Assembly: GCF_032118995.1 (NCBI RefSeq)
Contig: NC_092661.1
Coordinates: 17,021,506 to 17,085,505 of the forward strand
Length of the DNA: 64,000 nt
Source of the DNA: Asterias amurensis
Taxonomy: Eukaryota; Echinodermata; Asteroidea; Forcipulatida; Asteriidae
Direction of reading: 5' to 3'
A model generated the notes under the pieces. The model was not told the DNA's origin. It worked only from the letters and a program-made list of their open reading frames with translations, and ran no database searches. How positions within the stretch are numbered: the stretch's first letter is position 1; each line of letters begins with the position of its first letter. The translations under genes and the position numbers were made by a program. This document shows, piece after piece, positions 19,561 through 30,796 of the stretch.

Positions 19561-20940
19561 TGATTTAAAAGAACCATGACTCTATTTAGGTTTTCTTAAA
19601 AAACAAAATCACATCATATCCAGAAGTTAATAGACATAGTCTACTTCTTCATGGAGGTTGAGCTACAGCGACTTGTTAAAGGCAGTGGACACTATTGGTA
19701 ATTACTCAAAATAATTATCATCACAAAATCTTTCTTTATTACCAGTAATGGGGAGAGGTTGATAGTATAAAACATTGTGAGAAACATCTCCCTCTGAAGT
19801 GAAGTAGTTTTCGAGAAAGAAGTAATTTTCCACGAATTTGATTTCGAGACCTCATGTTTAGAACTTGAGGTCTCGAAATCAAGCATCCACAACTTCCACA
19901 ACCGATTGAGCTCAAATTTTCACAGGTTTGTTATTTTGTACATTAAGTGAGAAGACTGGTCTTTGACAATTACCAATCGTGTCCACTGGCTTTAACACAA
20001 AGGCAGTGCCATACATCTTGAAATTTCAAAAGAGTCAAAGTACAAGACTCTATCTACATGTAGGTATCCTAAAAAAATCACATCACGATCCAGAAGAAAG
20101 TTAACCATTCTATATAGCTGTGAGCACATTGACAGAATTTGACGAGTGGTTTTATGCTAAAACACAAAAGTAGTGCTATACATCTTCAAATGCCAAAGAA
20201 TCAAATAACCAGGACTCTATTTAGGTATCAAAAACACATCATATCCAGAAGTTAATAGATATATCGTAGATGAGCACGTTTACTAATTATTAGTGGTAAC
20301 ACAAAAGTAGTGCTATACATCTTGAAATGCCGAAGAATCAAATAACCAGGACTCTATTTAGGAATCCAAAACACATCATATCCAGAAGTTAATAGATATA
20401 TCGTAGATGAGCACGTTATAGTGGTAACACAAAAGTAGTGCTGTACATCTTGAAATGCCGAAGAATCAAATAACCAGGACTCTATTTAGGTATCCAAAAC
20501 ACATCATTTAGAAGTTAATAGATATCATAGATGAGCACGTTTACTAATTATTAGTGGTATTACACAAAGGTAGTGCTATACATCTTGTTATGTCAAAAAA
20601 GGTCAAAGAACAGGATTCTATTTATGTATCCTCAGTCTAATGGAATAACATCATATCCAGAAGTACGACTTCTTCATAGTTGAGCACTTTTTACTAATTA
20701 TACGAGTTGTTAACACAAAGGTAGTGCTATACATCTTGTTATGTCAAAAAAGGTCAAAGAACATGATTCTATTCAGGTATCCTTAGGCTAATGGAATAAC
20801 ATCAGATCCAGAAGTATGACTTCTTCATAGTTGAGCACTTTTTACTAATTATCACGAGTTGTTAACACAAAGGCAGTGGTCTACACACCTTGAAATGTCA
20901 AGGAACCAAAGACTCTAAAAGGTATCCTTAATGAAATAAC
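19555..20940 (+). repeat. Tandem array of about 130-150 bp units, interrupted by a MITE
   Basis: Seven or so diverged units marked by acacaaaggtagtgctatac, starting near 19995, 20160, 20299, 20426, 20562, 20712 and 20863, preceded by a partial unit from 19555. Each unit also carries ggactctatttaggtatcc and acatcatatccagaag. A family A MITE (19680-19991) sits between two units. No coding potential seen. Confidence 0.85.
19676..19995 (+). mobile_element. TTAA MITE family A copy inserted in the tandem array (A2)
   Basis: TTAA at 19676-19679 and 19992-19995 flank a 312-bp element with ends aggcagtggacactattggt and cgtgtccactggct. The empty site gttgttaacacaaagg is visible in array units at about 20708 and 20859, which proves the insertion and the TTAA duplication. 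Confidence 0.93.
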
Positions 20941-20979
20941 ATCTGAGATTTGTTTTCCGTCACAACCGTAGATGTGAAC

Positions 20980-21348
20980 TTAAAGGCACAGGTAGCATTG
21001 GATCGGTCGAGTTGGTCTATGAAAACCGTTTGTTATAATTGCATATGGTTAGAAAGGTGTTTTAGTAGTGGAATATATATGCCTCGAAATTGCGTGGTTT
21101 TCCTTTTACTTACATGTAGCGAACTAACACGGTCAGCCATTTGGTGGAGTAAAAACTTGACACCACAAGTTGACATGTCGTGTTAGTTCACGACTGTAAG
21201 GAAAACCGTGCGATTTAAAGGCATGTTTGTGTGGATCATTATATTCTACTTTTAAAACACCTTTCTAACCATATGCATTTTATAACAAATGGTTACAATT
21301 GCTTTTCATAGACCAACTCGCCCGATCCAAGGCAACGTGTTCCTTTAA
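20980..21348. mobile_element. MITE family B copy (B2)
   Basis: TTAA at both ends. Arms begin near aggcacaggtagcattggat and end ccaaggcaacgtgttcct. Near-palindromic over its whole length, though the central hairpin is altered. Confidence 0.88.
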
Positions 21349-21533
21349 GTCCGTGGGCACTACACCCCATGCTACTCAATAGCAATCCTCCTCAATTTCA
21401 CAGAGTGACTTTTGGGTAGGTGTGAAAGCAGAGTAAGGTTTATACAGTGTTATAACTCAATCAACACATAATACCACATAAGCCCACTCGCTCTAACTAA
21501 TCAATTGATGGTAACATAACATGATCCAGTAAC

Positions 21534-21905
21534 TTAAAGACACTGGACACTATTGGTAAATGTCAAAATCCAGTATTCTCACTTGGCGTATCCCAACATA
21601 TGCATAAAATAACAAACCTGTGAACATTTGGGCTCAATTGGTCACCGAGTTTGCAAGAGAATAGTGAAAGTAAAAATACCCTTGTTGCATTACTTTGTGT
21701 GCTTCCAGATGCACAATAAAAGGCTTCAGGCCTGATATGATGAAACCTTTTTTTATGAGTGAGAAATTACCTCTTTCTCAATCACCACATTATTTCAGAG
21801 GGAGCCGTTTCTCACATTGTACTATCAACAGCTATTCTTTGCTCATTACCAAGTAAGTCTTTATGGTATGCTAAAAATTATTTTGAGTAAATCCCAATTT
21901 AATAC
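21534..21905 (-). mobile_element. MITE family A copy with decayed right end (A3)
   Basis: TTAA then agacactggacactattggt. Typical interior (gcataaaataacaaacctgtg, gggagccgtttctcac). The right end is degraded around 21890-21905. Confidence 0.8.
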
Positions 21906-22096
21906 CAATGAAAGCAGATATACAATGTACACGTCCAGCCTGATGAGCCATGTTGGCCCGGGAAAATCTTTCTTTACTTGAGAAAGTGAACATGAGCTAG
22001 TGAAGAGAACAAAGTAAAGTGAATGATACACACACTACAACATTACACGCTTCCACTAAAACAGTTTATTCTTGATCTTTTTGCTCATCAAAGAAC

Positions 22097-22603
22097 AGGG
22101 CCTAATTTCATAGAGCTGTTTAAAGACACTGAACACTATTGGTAATTGTCAAAGACCAATATTCTCACTAGTCGTATCCCAACATATGCATAAAATAACA
22201 AACCTGTGACAATTTGGACTCAATTGGTCGTCGAAGTTGCGAGATAATAATGAGAAAAAACACCCTTGTCACACAAGGTTGTGTGCTTTCAGATGCTTGA
22301 TTTCGGGACCTCAAAATCTAATTATGAGGTCGCAAAATCAAATTCGAGGAAAATTCCTTCTTTTTCGAAAACTATGTTACTTCAGAGGGAGCCGTTTCTC
22401 ACAATTACTCGGTACCAAGTAAGGTTTTATGCTGATAATTATTTTGAGTAATTACCAATAGTGTCCACTACCTTTAAGCAGTAAATATGCTAAACATTTT
22501 TCTGCTAAGCACAACTAAGCTGAGTACCAGTTACATTTTGTCCTTGTGACATGGTATTTCAGATGGTAACCTTTTTTCTTAAGAATACTATACAAGTGTT
22601 CTC
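22097..22603. mobile_element. MITE family D remnant interrupted by a family A MITE
   Basis: Left part cagggcctaatttcatagag at 22097-22120, then a family A element, then ttaagcagtaaatatgc and tgctaagcac words from 22478. The far end of family D is not clear. Confidence 0.55.
22120..22477 (-). mobile_element. TTAA MITE family A copy (A4)
   Basis: TTAA at 22120-22123 and 22474-22477; ends agacactgaacactattggt and atagtgtccactacct. Inserted in a family D remnant at its cTTAAg site. Confidence 0.9.
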
Positions 22604-22993
22604 TTAAAGGAACACGTTGCCTTGGATCGGACGAGTTGGTCAAAACAAAAGCGTTTGTAACCGTTTTTTATAAAATGTATATGGTTGGAAAGATGTTTTA
22701 AAAGTAGAATACAATGCTCCACACAAGTTTGCCTCGAAATTGCGTGCTTTTCCTTCTACTGTGCGAACTAACATGGTCGGCCATTTATGGGAGTCAAAAT
22801 TTTGACCCCCATAAATGGCCGACGTGTTAGTCGACGAGGTAAAAGGAAAACCACGCAATTTCGAGGCATGTTTGTGTGGATCATTGTATTCTACTTTTAC
22901 AACATCTTTTTACCCACATGTATTTTATAAAAAACGGTTACAAACGCTTTTCAAAGACCAACTCGACCGATCCAAGGCAACGTGTTCCTTTAA
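22604..22993. mobile_element. TTAA MITE family B, full copy (B3)
   Basis: 390 bp, TTAA at both ends. The two halves are inverted copies: aggaacacgttgccttggat on the left and its complement on the right, meeting in a central hairpin around tgggagtcaaaattttgac. Its right TTAA (22990-22993) is also the left TTAA of the next element. Confidence 0.93.
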
Positions 22994-23335
22994 AGATGCT
23001 ACATGTCAGATTTTTTGCCCCAAACATTAAAAAATATATTTTTTTGAGTGAATGGTATTTCAAAGAGTATCACCCGCTCTAATGGTCAGGAAACATGAAC
23101 ATTTTTTAAAAAGATTCTCATAAAAAATAAGAATTGGTCACGTGATATATTGTCGATCCCGACAAAAACTAATTTTGAGCACTTTATTTCACTACTACTA
23201 ATAATTGGCGGACTTTTTCGAGCAATGGCTCAAATGAAAGCTTGTAACTTTCTCAACCCCCATCAAAATACCTATTGAATTCTAAATCAAAATTTTGGGG
23301 TCAAATCGGCCAAAAATCTGACATAGCATCTTTAA
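22990..23335. mobile_element. TTAA inverted-repeat MITE family E
   Basis: TTAA, then agatgctacatgtcagattt; right end aaaaatctgacatagcatct, then TTAA at 23332-23335. Only copy seen. It shares a TTAA with family B on its left. Confidence 0.85.
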
Positions 23336-23564
23336 GAACACTATACAAGTGCATTGATTTTTATTAGTCCGACTTAACCAACAGATGCTCTTTGAACTTG
23401 CTCCAGAATCGCAAATTAAGGACAACCCAGATATTGTTTCAGACAACAATTTTGTTGATCTTTAATCTTGTTCTCCAACCACCCAGATTCAAATCATTGA
23501 CTTTCATCAATTCTTGAAAAAGCACATCGTCAGCTTATTTATCTTTGAGGCATGGACGTTGACA

Positions 23565-23832
23565 AGGCTTGGTGAGGTTCCTTGTGTACTTACAGTTCAA
23601 AATCTCAATTTATGAAAAGGGATTAATTAAGACTCTTTTCCCCTTTGACCTCAGTTTGGTCAGGTTCCTTATGTACTTGAGATGGCGATAATTCAAAATC
23701 TCAGTTTGTAAAAAGGGGCTCCAGACTCTTTTGCCCTTTGACCTCAGTTCCTCATGTACTTAAACGGTTATAGTTCAAAATCTCAATTTATGAAAAGGGG
23801 CTCCAGACTCTTTTGCCCTTTGACCTCAGCTT
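23565..23832 (+). repeat. About 100-bp tandem repeat, three diverged copies
   Basis: Each copy contains gttcaaaatctcaatttatg, aaaaggggctccagactctt and cctttgacctcag. Unit length varies between about 85 and 110 bp. Confidence 0.8.
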
Positions 23833-23865
23833 GGTCACATTGGTTTACACATGTCAGTGTTTCAC

Positions 23866-23975
23866 AGGTTTAGGTTGAACAAAGACAAATTGAATAGAGC
23901 GGGATATAAATCTGCCACGTCCGGAGTAATGAGCTATATTATCTAGCCCTGTGTTGGCATTCTCCATTTTTTCTC
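23866..23975 (-). mobile_element. tRNA-like SINE fragment (SINE-3 family)
   Basis: Minus-strand words ggctagataatatagctcat and attcaatttgtctttgttca match the tRNA-headed repeat at 42660-42835. Strongly diverged. Confidence 0.4.
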
Positions 23976-24149
23976 AATATCTTTGCTCACTTTGTAGTTT
24001 ATTACTTAATGTTTCAACAAGTCACTTTTATCCTGTTGGTGGTAAGCTCGACATTCTACTTCAAAAATAAAAACATTATTTTGTTTACAGATAAAACCCA
24101 CGAACAAGAGGTAAGTGAAACTTTATAACCAAGTTGGCGCTTTTAACAA

Positions 24150-24296
24150 ATGTTCCCTGGTGGTTTGATTGTGAGGGGCATGGAGGGGAGTCTCTTGCTC
24201 AAGGACACAAGTGTCACGATCGGGATTCAAACCCACACTCTGCTGAACAGAAGCACCAGAGTTTGAGTTCGGTGCTCTTACCCGCTCGGCCACCCC
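24150..24296 (-). mobile_element. tRNA-headed SINE fragment (SINE-1 head)
   Basis: On the minus strand: A box gtggccgagcgggtaagagc, long variable arm, B box gggtttgaatccc, then gtgacacttgtgtccttgag as in the SINE-1 copy at 16742. The body after the head is lost. A run of C follows at 24291-24305. Confidence 0.75.
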
Positions 24297-24299
24297 CCC

Positions 24300-25043
24300 C
24301 CCCCCCAAATGAAATGCACATTGCATTGAGCTGAAGAGCGCTGACACTTTTTTATATTGTATAATATATGCTCTAGAAGACTTAAAAAGTCTTCTAAAGT
24401 TTACACCATAAATCCCCCAAATTGAAAGGATATTTAACAAAACAAAATCTGTCTTTTCCAAGGGAAAACAAGATGATTGGAAATCAGGCCAAAGTATGAA
24501 GATTATATCATGTCTGAAAATGTTATGTGACCATTTACATTCTGTAAACCCAAGTCAAAGTTTTGATCCGTAGGGACATTGCTGGCCATCGACATTCTGC
24601 GTAATATTCATTATTAAGTAAAACATAAACCTGGTGGGTGGGATTATTATTGCAGAAGATTCCTATAATCCTCCAGGACAAATTCCTCTATGCCTAAACA
24701 AACTCTTGGCTTATAATCACTTGTTATAATTATATTTGTGGTCAATTAAACATAATTATTATGTACATGAATAAAATATATACATAAATATGTTTTTTGT
24801 GACTTAATTAAAATGGAAAATATGTTTTTGTGACTTAATTAAAACGGAAAAACCGACATGCTCAGAATTAATTTCCTTTCCTTAATCGCCTCCCACATAA
24901 AACTTTTTTGTTCAAAGATGTTTTTGTCGGACGATTCTAAGAAGTGTTGTTCTCCATATTTCATAACAACTCTGAATCGAATACATACATTTGAGTACAT
25001 ATATTACTCAACTTTACAAGAAACTCTTTCCTAACCCAAGCCG
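24300..25043. other. Non-coding AT-rich DNA
   Basis: No gene or named repeat. A 35-bp phrase (tatgtttttgtgacttaatt) occurs twice near 24790-24845. The right part may be the 3' UTR of the minus-strand gene ending at 25044. Confidence 0.4.
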
Positions 25044-25634
25044 TTAAGCAAGCAGTTCAAGCTCTAGCTGCATTAAAAGGGCTTCCGCTCGCTTGCTTCT
25101 GGTAGCATTTGACTTCTTCTTTAAATCCCCAGTGATTCCGCTGCTATTGTTGTTGTTGGCGTTCGGTGACAGTCTTCCCTGTTTGGCCGTGGGTTTCTTC
25201 ATGTTGCCGTTCGCCGAGTCATCTTTCTTATGCTTGGTGACCCTCGGGCTCCTGGGTGGACTGATGCGACTCTGTAAGCCGCCGTTGCCTGATGAGTGCT
25301 TCATGGGAATCTTGGAGTAGCTGACGGCAGGGCTCATCCCACCGCTGCCACTGATTGCAGAATTCTTCTCCTGGTTACTGGTGGAGCTTCTGCGAGCATT
25401 GGTGGTTCGACCTGGGGCGGTCTCAGTCACAGGGCTCTTGCTCGAAGATGTGGAGCTAGATTTCTGGTATAGGCTTGGTTCGGAGCGGCAAGACTTGAGA
25501 GTAGGCATGTTGCTTGGTCTCTTCATCTTGCTCCTGCAAGCGGAATTTGAGGTGTGGCTATTGCCGCCTCCGACCACAGAGGGACGGTTTCTTTGGAACA
25601 TGTGCTCAGTTTGGGCGTCTGGAGGGGACTTTGC
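25044..25634 (-). CDS. 3'-terminal coding exon of an unidentified serine-rich basic protein (196 aa visible)
   Basis: On the minus strand a clear acceptor (ctcattttctttatctacag, 25654-25635) precedes an open frame of 196 codons ending in a stop at 25044-25046. The peptide is rich in Ser, Lys, Arg, Pro and Asn, with runs such as SSSTSSSKS and NANNNNSS, SP/TP-type motifs (RISPPRSPR), and an ordered-looking C-terminus ending RAEALLMQLELELLA. GC content and codon use are clearly higher than the flanks. The composition fits a phosphorylated, disordered tail such as that of a cytoskeletal or signalling protein, but I do not recognise the family. Upstream exons should lie to the right on the minus strand; I could not find them. 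Confidence 0.75.
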   Translation of the reverse strand, partial: AKSPPDAQTEHMFQRNRPSVVGGGNSHTSNSACRSKMKRPSNMPTLKSCRSEPSLYQKSSSTSSSKSPVTETAPGRTTNARRSSTSNQEKNSAISGSGGMSPAVSYSKIPMKHSSGNGGLQSRISPPRSPRVTKHKKDDSANGNMKKPTAKQGRLSPNANNNNSSGITGDLKKKSNATRSKRAEALLMQLELELLA

Positions 25635-25712
25635 CTGTAGATAAAGAAAATGAGAAAAAGTATTTTTTAGTTTTGTGTCCGGAACCACTTCAAAAAAACA
25701 TCTTTTTATCAA

Positions 25713-26265
25713 TTTCGTTTACATTTAGTAATAGGATTTGAGGCATAGCATGGTGAGGTATCAATATATATTTGGTTTGCGGTAACACCATGTGTGTATC
25801 TACTTGCCAGGTAGAGTTCGTCTTAAGAGAACTGTCTTTATTTAGTGACTATACAAATAACCCCAATAACTGTAACCCAACTACGATGTCTGCTAATACA
25901 GGTCCGTAGAGCAGATACATTACATAAATCCAAAACCAAATCACCAAATTTACACCATAAGGTGCTAGAATAACACTAATTTCTGCCAACACAACTACAC
26001 TAGTGTTGATTTAACACCCTGTAGTGTTAATTTTGATTCCCTAGGTGTGTAAATATGTGACAACACCCATGGTCTCAATATTACCACCCCTGATGGGGTG
26101 TATTTTATTTTATTTGTTTTTCTTATACCTGAAGGAAAATGTAATAATGAAGACAAAGTTATATAACATTTACTTTACTTTCATCCCTGTGCAATAAGTT
26201 CAACAATTAAATTGTTCGCCGATACCAGCTGGATGTGAACTGGCACATCCTCATCAGACTAGACT
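25713..26265. other. Intron or intergenic DNA with a dispersed-repeat fragment
   Basis: The phrase tttgcggtaacaccatgtgt at about 25778 recurs near 17279, so 25770-25850 is probably a fragment of a dispersed repeat. Short acactagtgtt-type palindromes near 26000-26060 look like another MITE remnant. No gene. Confidence 0.4.
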
Positions 26266-26267
26266 GG

Positions 26268-26470
26268 ACAAGTCGTTAAATGTCTGTCGAGGTGATAGCG
26301 CTCCGACTCTCCCCGCAATTCCCGCGGTATTCTACTACTGCTGTCACGACTATACAGTCCCATTTAAAGGGGAGTAGAATTCGGCAACCAGCAGTTCTCG
26401 ATCTCGCCATAGCACAGCCACAACTCGACTATCTCACCGCATGGGACCATTAACGACTTGTCCACAAGTC
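26268..26470. mobile_element. Inverted-repeat element
   Basis: agactggacaagtcgttaa near 26268 and ttaacgacttgtccacaagtct near 26450 form inverted ends about 200 bp apart. Single copy in the window. Confidence 0.55.
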
Positions 26471-26479
26471 TATCATCAG

Positions 26480-26556
26480 GCAAGATTGGAGGTCAAGTGG
26501 TTCAAACCTTTGACTTTGTGGGGTTACTAGGTTCGAATCCCACATGTTTCAGATAA
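26480..26556 (+). mobile_element. tRNA-like SINE head fragment
   Basis: A-box-like ggtcaagtggttc and B box ggttcgaatcc (26530-26540). The acceptor stem does not pair, so it is not a functional tRNA gene. Confidence 0.4.
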
Positions 26557-26559
26557 AAA

Positions 26560-27820
26560 AGGGGAAAAAAATTAACCAAGTAAATTTGAAGAAAATCCTT
26601 TCTCTAAACAGTTCTCTCATCAATTGCTGCATGCTTCTCACTAAAGGAACTTTTTATGGTCATACATTTTTGGCGTCTTTATCAATCTATGACCACACCT
26701 TTTAACCGAAAAACAAATAACTGTGAACACATACACATTGTATACCTCGCATTTATGATTCTGCACCAGTTCTATTTTAGAAAGATGACAAGAACGATAC
26801 TAAATTATAAATCACTTTCTTAATGAGGTTTTCTCCGAGTCTGAGACAGAAGGACAGAGAGAGAGAGGAAAAGGAGGGAAACAAGAAGTAGAAATAGAAA
26901 GACGAGTAAAGCATAAGTGGGTCACAACACCTGCCAATTACGTTCTGCTCATTTTCTTTTAATCAAAAGTGTTGAAATTGACAACTGTTGACTGGTTTCC
27001 TACGTAGCGACACCACAACTCACTTTGTCAGTGAGGGAGGGGATGGCCTGCTTGGGAGGGTGGGGGCAGGGAGCCCGGACTTTTTTTCAGTTGAATTGCA
27101 AAACAACCTCGCAAATTTAATTTTTTTTCGAACTCATCTTTTCTTTCAATCACAGCCAACGCAATCACTAATAGAAATGTCATAAAAACCTCCTCAAATA
27201 TTTAAAAAAATCCTGTTTATTATTTTCATTCCGATTCCAACCTGCAATGCAAAAATCAATGCCTATCATGTATTGACAGATAAATAAATCCACATGACAG
27301 GCGATTAATATCATCAGTAAGCCGTTTGTTAAACTCTCTCCGGACTCCGGATGTAATTTTTGTTTGTTTTTTGGAAATCCTCCCGCGTGAGGGGAATCGA
27401 GCATCATAACATCTGGCCCTCCACCAGACCCAAATCAATGAACCATTGAATGTCAAGTACACTAACACTGCCGTAGTGTTATGAACCAACAGTTTAATTT
27501 GGATCAAACTCTGCCTGTTGATATTTCAGTTTCACCCGACCAAGACAGAAGTGGACTAAAGGCAGTTGTTTTTAGTTTATTTTCAGAGTAGTCCGTCCAT
27601 GGATTGTTGACATTTTGGGGAGATTGGGACTTTTGGAGAGGAGAGAAGGGGGTGTGGAGGGTCATTGGCAGGGGGGGGGGGTGTAGATTTGGTTTTATCA
27701 GGGGGTTGTTTTGCAAAATGACCTTTTCTAACCCAATTCTGATGAAGGTGAATGCTTTTTGTACTCTTTACTTTTCTGACTGGCGCCTCCCAAACAAAAA
27801 TATTGGCAAAGCGAGAGATC
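26560..27820. other. Non-coding DNA with G-rich runs
   Basis: No gene recognised. G-rich blocks at 27050-27070 and 27660-27685 (ten Gs), and a GAGA-rich patch at about 26850-26880. Confidence 0.4.
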
Positions 27821-27822
27821 CG

Positions 27823-27960
27823 ACACAGCTCTAGAATAGCAAAGGTCATGGGTTCGAATTCCGCTACGAATATTCCTGTGAGTTTGTCCACAGAACTCCG
27901 GAAAGAGCAGTACAGTACTCTAACACACGCCGGTGTATATGGGTAAAACCCAAATTAATA
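27823..27960 (+). mobile_element. SINE fragment (SINE-2 family)
   Basis: B box gggttcgaattcc at about 27849, then ctctaacacacgccggtgta and tgggtaaa. The same 3' words occur on the minus strand at 49910-50075. Confidence 0.65.
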
Positions 27961-28196
27961 ATCTTTATCCCCATTTCAAATTCCATCTATTATGCCACCA
28001 ATATTTAGCACTATAGAAATCTCCTTAAGGTCGCACTATTTAATTCTGCTAAAGTGAATTTGTCTTTGTTCAACCTAAACTTTTTCAGGAAAAAATGTGC
28101 CAAGACATGTGTTTCCTATCACAACATAATGGATGTAAAAAAATACTTTGTTTCTTTTCATTATTGCTACTGTTATTATTATTTTTCTGGTGTTAT

Positions 28197-28596
28197 TCAA
28201 GAGGTCAATAAATAAGAATCCCACAGAATTAAAGACACTGGACACTATTGGTAATTACTCAAAATAATTATTAGCATAAAACCTTACTTGGTAACGAGTA
28301 ATGGGGAGAGGTTGATAGTATAAAACATTTTCCACGAATTTCGAGACCTCAGATTTAGAACTTGAGGTCATGAAATCAAGCATCAGAAAGCACACAACTT
28401 TGTGTGACGAGGGTGTTTTTTCTTCCTTTATGATCTCGCAACTTCGACGACCAATTGAGCTCAAATTTTCACAGGTTTGTTATTTTATGTATGTTGCGAT
28501 ACAACAAGTGAGAAGACTGGTCTTTGACAATTACCAATAGTGTCCACTGTCTTTAATCAAGAGATCAATAAATAAGAATCCCAGAGAGTTAAAAAA
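28197..28596. repeat. Pair of ~35-bp direct repeats flanking a family A MITE
   Basis: tcaagaggtcaataaataag at 28198 and tcaagagatcaataaataag at 28557, both continuing gaatccca.agag/gaatt, flank the MITE at 28229-28556. Confidence 0.8.
28229..28556 (+). mobile_element. TTAA MITE family A copy (A5)
   Basis: TTAA at both ends; ends agacactggacactattggt and tagtgtccactgtct. About 50 bp shorter than the longest copies through an internal deletion. Confidence 0.92.
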
Positions 28597-29262
28597 TAAA
28601 TTAGACAAATCTGACATTATTTTCTCATCCAAGAGACAGGTCAGGAAAAAGGGCAGTTAATTTGTGATTGTCTCCGGTCCATTTCTACAAATAATCATGG
28701 CTCTAGATCTTGAGTCGAGAATTCAGATCTTGAGCCGAAAAATTCATCAGCACAAGTCGGTTATTTGATGAGAGATAGCCCAATACCTGGACTGGACTTT
28801 GTAATTAAGTCGCTAGATTACAAGCACATACCCAAGTAGCCAACACTATCTTTAAAACAAATCTAGTTGTTAAATCACTGAAGGATTTCCCCCTGAACAA
28901 CAGAGCAAAATGCTACACAAACTGATTCAGTTTGCTGCTCAAAAGTCATCATTCAGGTTAATGTTTGTTCCAACTTACTGTCTTTTTAATTATTACAAAA
29001 GAGAGGGGCAAACAAATCTGAATTACCCCTTACATTTAAAACATTCCACGAAGGCGTACTTTCAATTTCACTATACAAATACCATGTATATTACATTTGA
29101 TTTCTGTATCTATAAATGGCCCACTTGATAGCCTATCGACCATCTGTCCCACCCACTCAGCAAAGAGCATTAATCCTACCTTAGCTAAAGGATTATTAAC
29201 ATATGGGTGTAATGCAACGGTGGGAGGAGGGTTGGAAGGGGGGTTCTCGCTTCTGTGCCATC
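28597..29262. other. Non-coding DNA, nothing recognised
   Basis: AT-rich, with short ORFs only. No repeat identified. Confidence 0.45.
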
Positions 29263-29400
29263 AGGGCCCAATTTCATGAGCTGTTTCAGCTCAAAAAGTA
29301 GCTAACCACAACAAAAATATGCTTACCAGAATATGGTTACCAGCCAAATTGCTATGTCACATGTACAATTTGTGTCTGGTATAGGCCTGCTCAAAATGGT
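29263..29400. mobile_element. MITE family D fragment
   Basis: Begins cagggcccaatttcatgagc and continues atatgcttaccagaatatgg, as in other family D copies; the right end is missing. Confidence 0.6.
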
Positions 29401-30330
29401 CCAAACCTGAACTTGCCCCATTTGTCCACAAAAAAGGTACAGCACTGATTTCTGTACCCCATTTTCTTTAGAAAAAACCCTTTAAACATTGGTCTTGGGC
29501 TCACATTTTAATCTTTGTAGAGCGCCCTCTAGCACCAGTCTTTCTTAACACCTTCAAAATAAACTAGGGTTCAAACATAAAGCATTAAGACTCTAGCATT
29601 TAGATCTATGTTATACCATGGATAAAATATTCTTTCCTCCATCATGGTCAAACAAACATTGAATGCATAATTATGAGTGCATTGTCACAACACATAATCT
29701 CAAAAATATGGACGACTCTAACCAACCGCGGCGACACAACCTTGCCTCACGGTAATTTTGGGAAGGACCATCGAAGCGTCCAATAGTTATCCATATTGGA
29801 GCCCATGATAAATTTGATTTCATTTTAATCATGGTCAACATGATTCATAAATGCATGGTTTTGTCACCCCCTCCTTTGTAAATAATGCAATAGAACATAT
29901 GACGCATTGGGGTGTTGTTGTTGTTCTATTGCCAGTGGAAGCGTGGTCGAGCCAACAATGGCCAATGAAATCAAAGCTTTTTTGGAATCAAGCATATTAA
30001 AGGGTTTTAATCCATCTTCAGCCTCGTCCAAGACGAGTCAAAGATTGGCAAGCAGTTTCACATCTTGATAACTAAGACTACTTTGTAAGGCTTTTTACTT
30101 TGTAGGGCCCAATAGGATGTACACTATCTGTAAGGAGGGTACATGCAGGTATTAACCAATATGTCAGGACGTCAATACATCCCACTAAACTTATATCAGT
30201 CAAGCCATCTATTGGAGAGGAGTTGGTTGCACTTTCACCAACTGCACTTTGGATTAGCTCATCCTAATACAAAATACCCTATTTCACCCATCTCCCCCCC
30301 CCCCCCCTCCTTCTCGATACATTGTGGCCG
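29401..30330. other. Non-coding DNA
   Basis: No gene or family recognised. Ends in a run of C (about 30295-30307). Confidence 0.4.
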
Positions 30331-30622
30331 TTAAAGGCACTGGACACGTTTGGTAGTTGTCACAGACCAGTCTTCTCACTTCCAACATTATGTATAAAAT
30401 AACAAACATGTGTAAATATTGACTCAATTGGTCATCAAAGTTGCAAGAGAATGATGAAAGAAAGGAAAAAAGAAAAACACTTTGTTGCACAAATTAATCT
30501 ATTTGCTTTCAGATGCACAATAAAAGGCCTCACAGGCCTGAAGTCTTTTGTTATTTGAGTGAGAAATTACCTCTTTCTCAAAAACTACATTACTTCAGAG
30601 AGAGCCGTTTCTCACAATGTGT
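30331..30622 (-). mobile_element. Right-truncated MITE family A copy (A6)
   Basis: TTAA then aggcactggacacgtttggt; the interior is typical up to gagccgtttctcacaatg, after which similarity stops. Confidence 0.85.
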
Positions 30623-30796
30623 TTGCCTACATGAACCTAACGTAATCTACTTGGAAATCCATCAAGATTACTCATCAGTCACATAATAACACTAGCCCAG
30701 GTTGGACTCCTCCATTGCAGACATCATTATTACCATTAAGGTATGTAAATGAAGGCTCAATGAATCCCCCGCCCCCCCCCCCCCCCCCGCCCTTGA

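Noticed and set aside
25093..25741. Plus-strand ORFs of 75-87 aa opposite the minus-strand exon
   Set aside because: Antisense shadows. The minus frame has the splice acceptor, the stop and the longer open frame.
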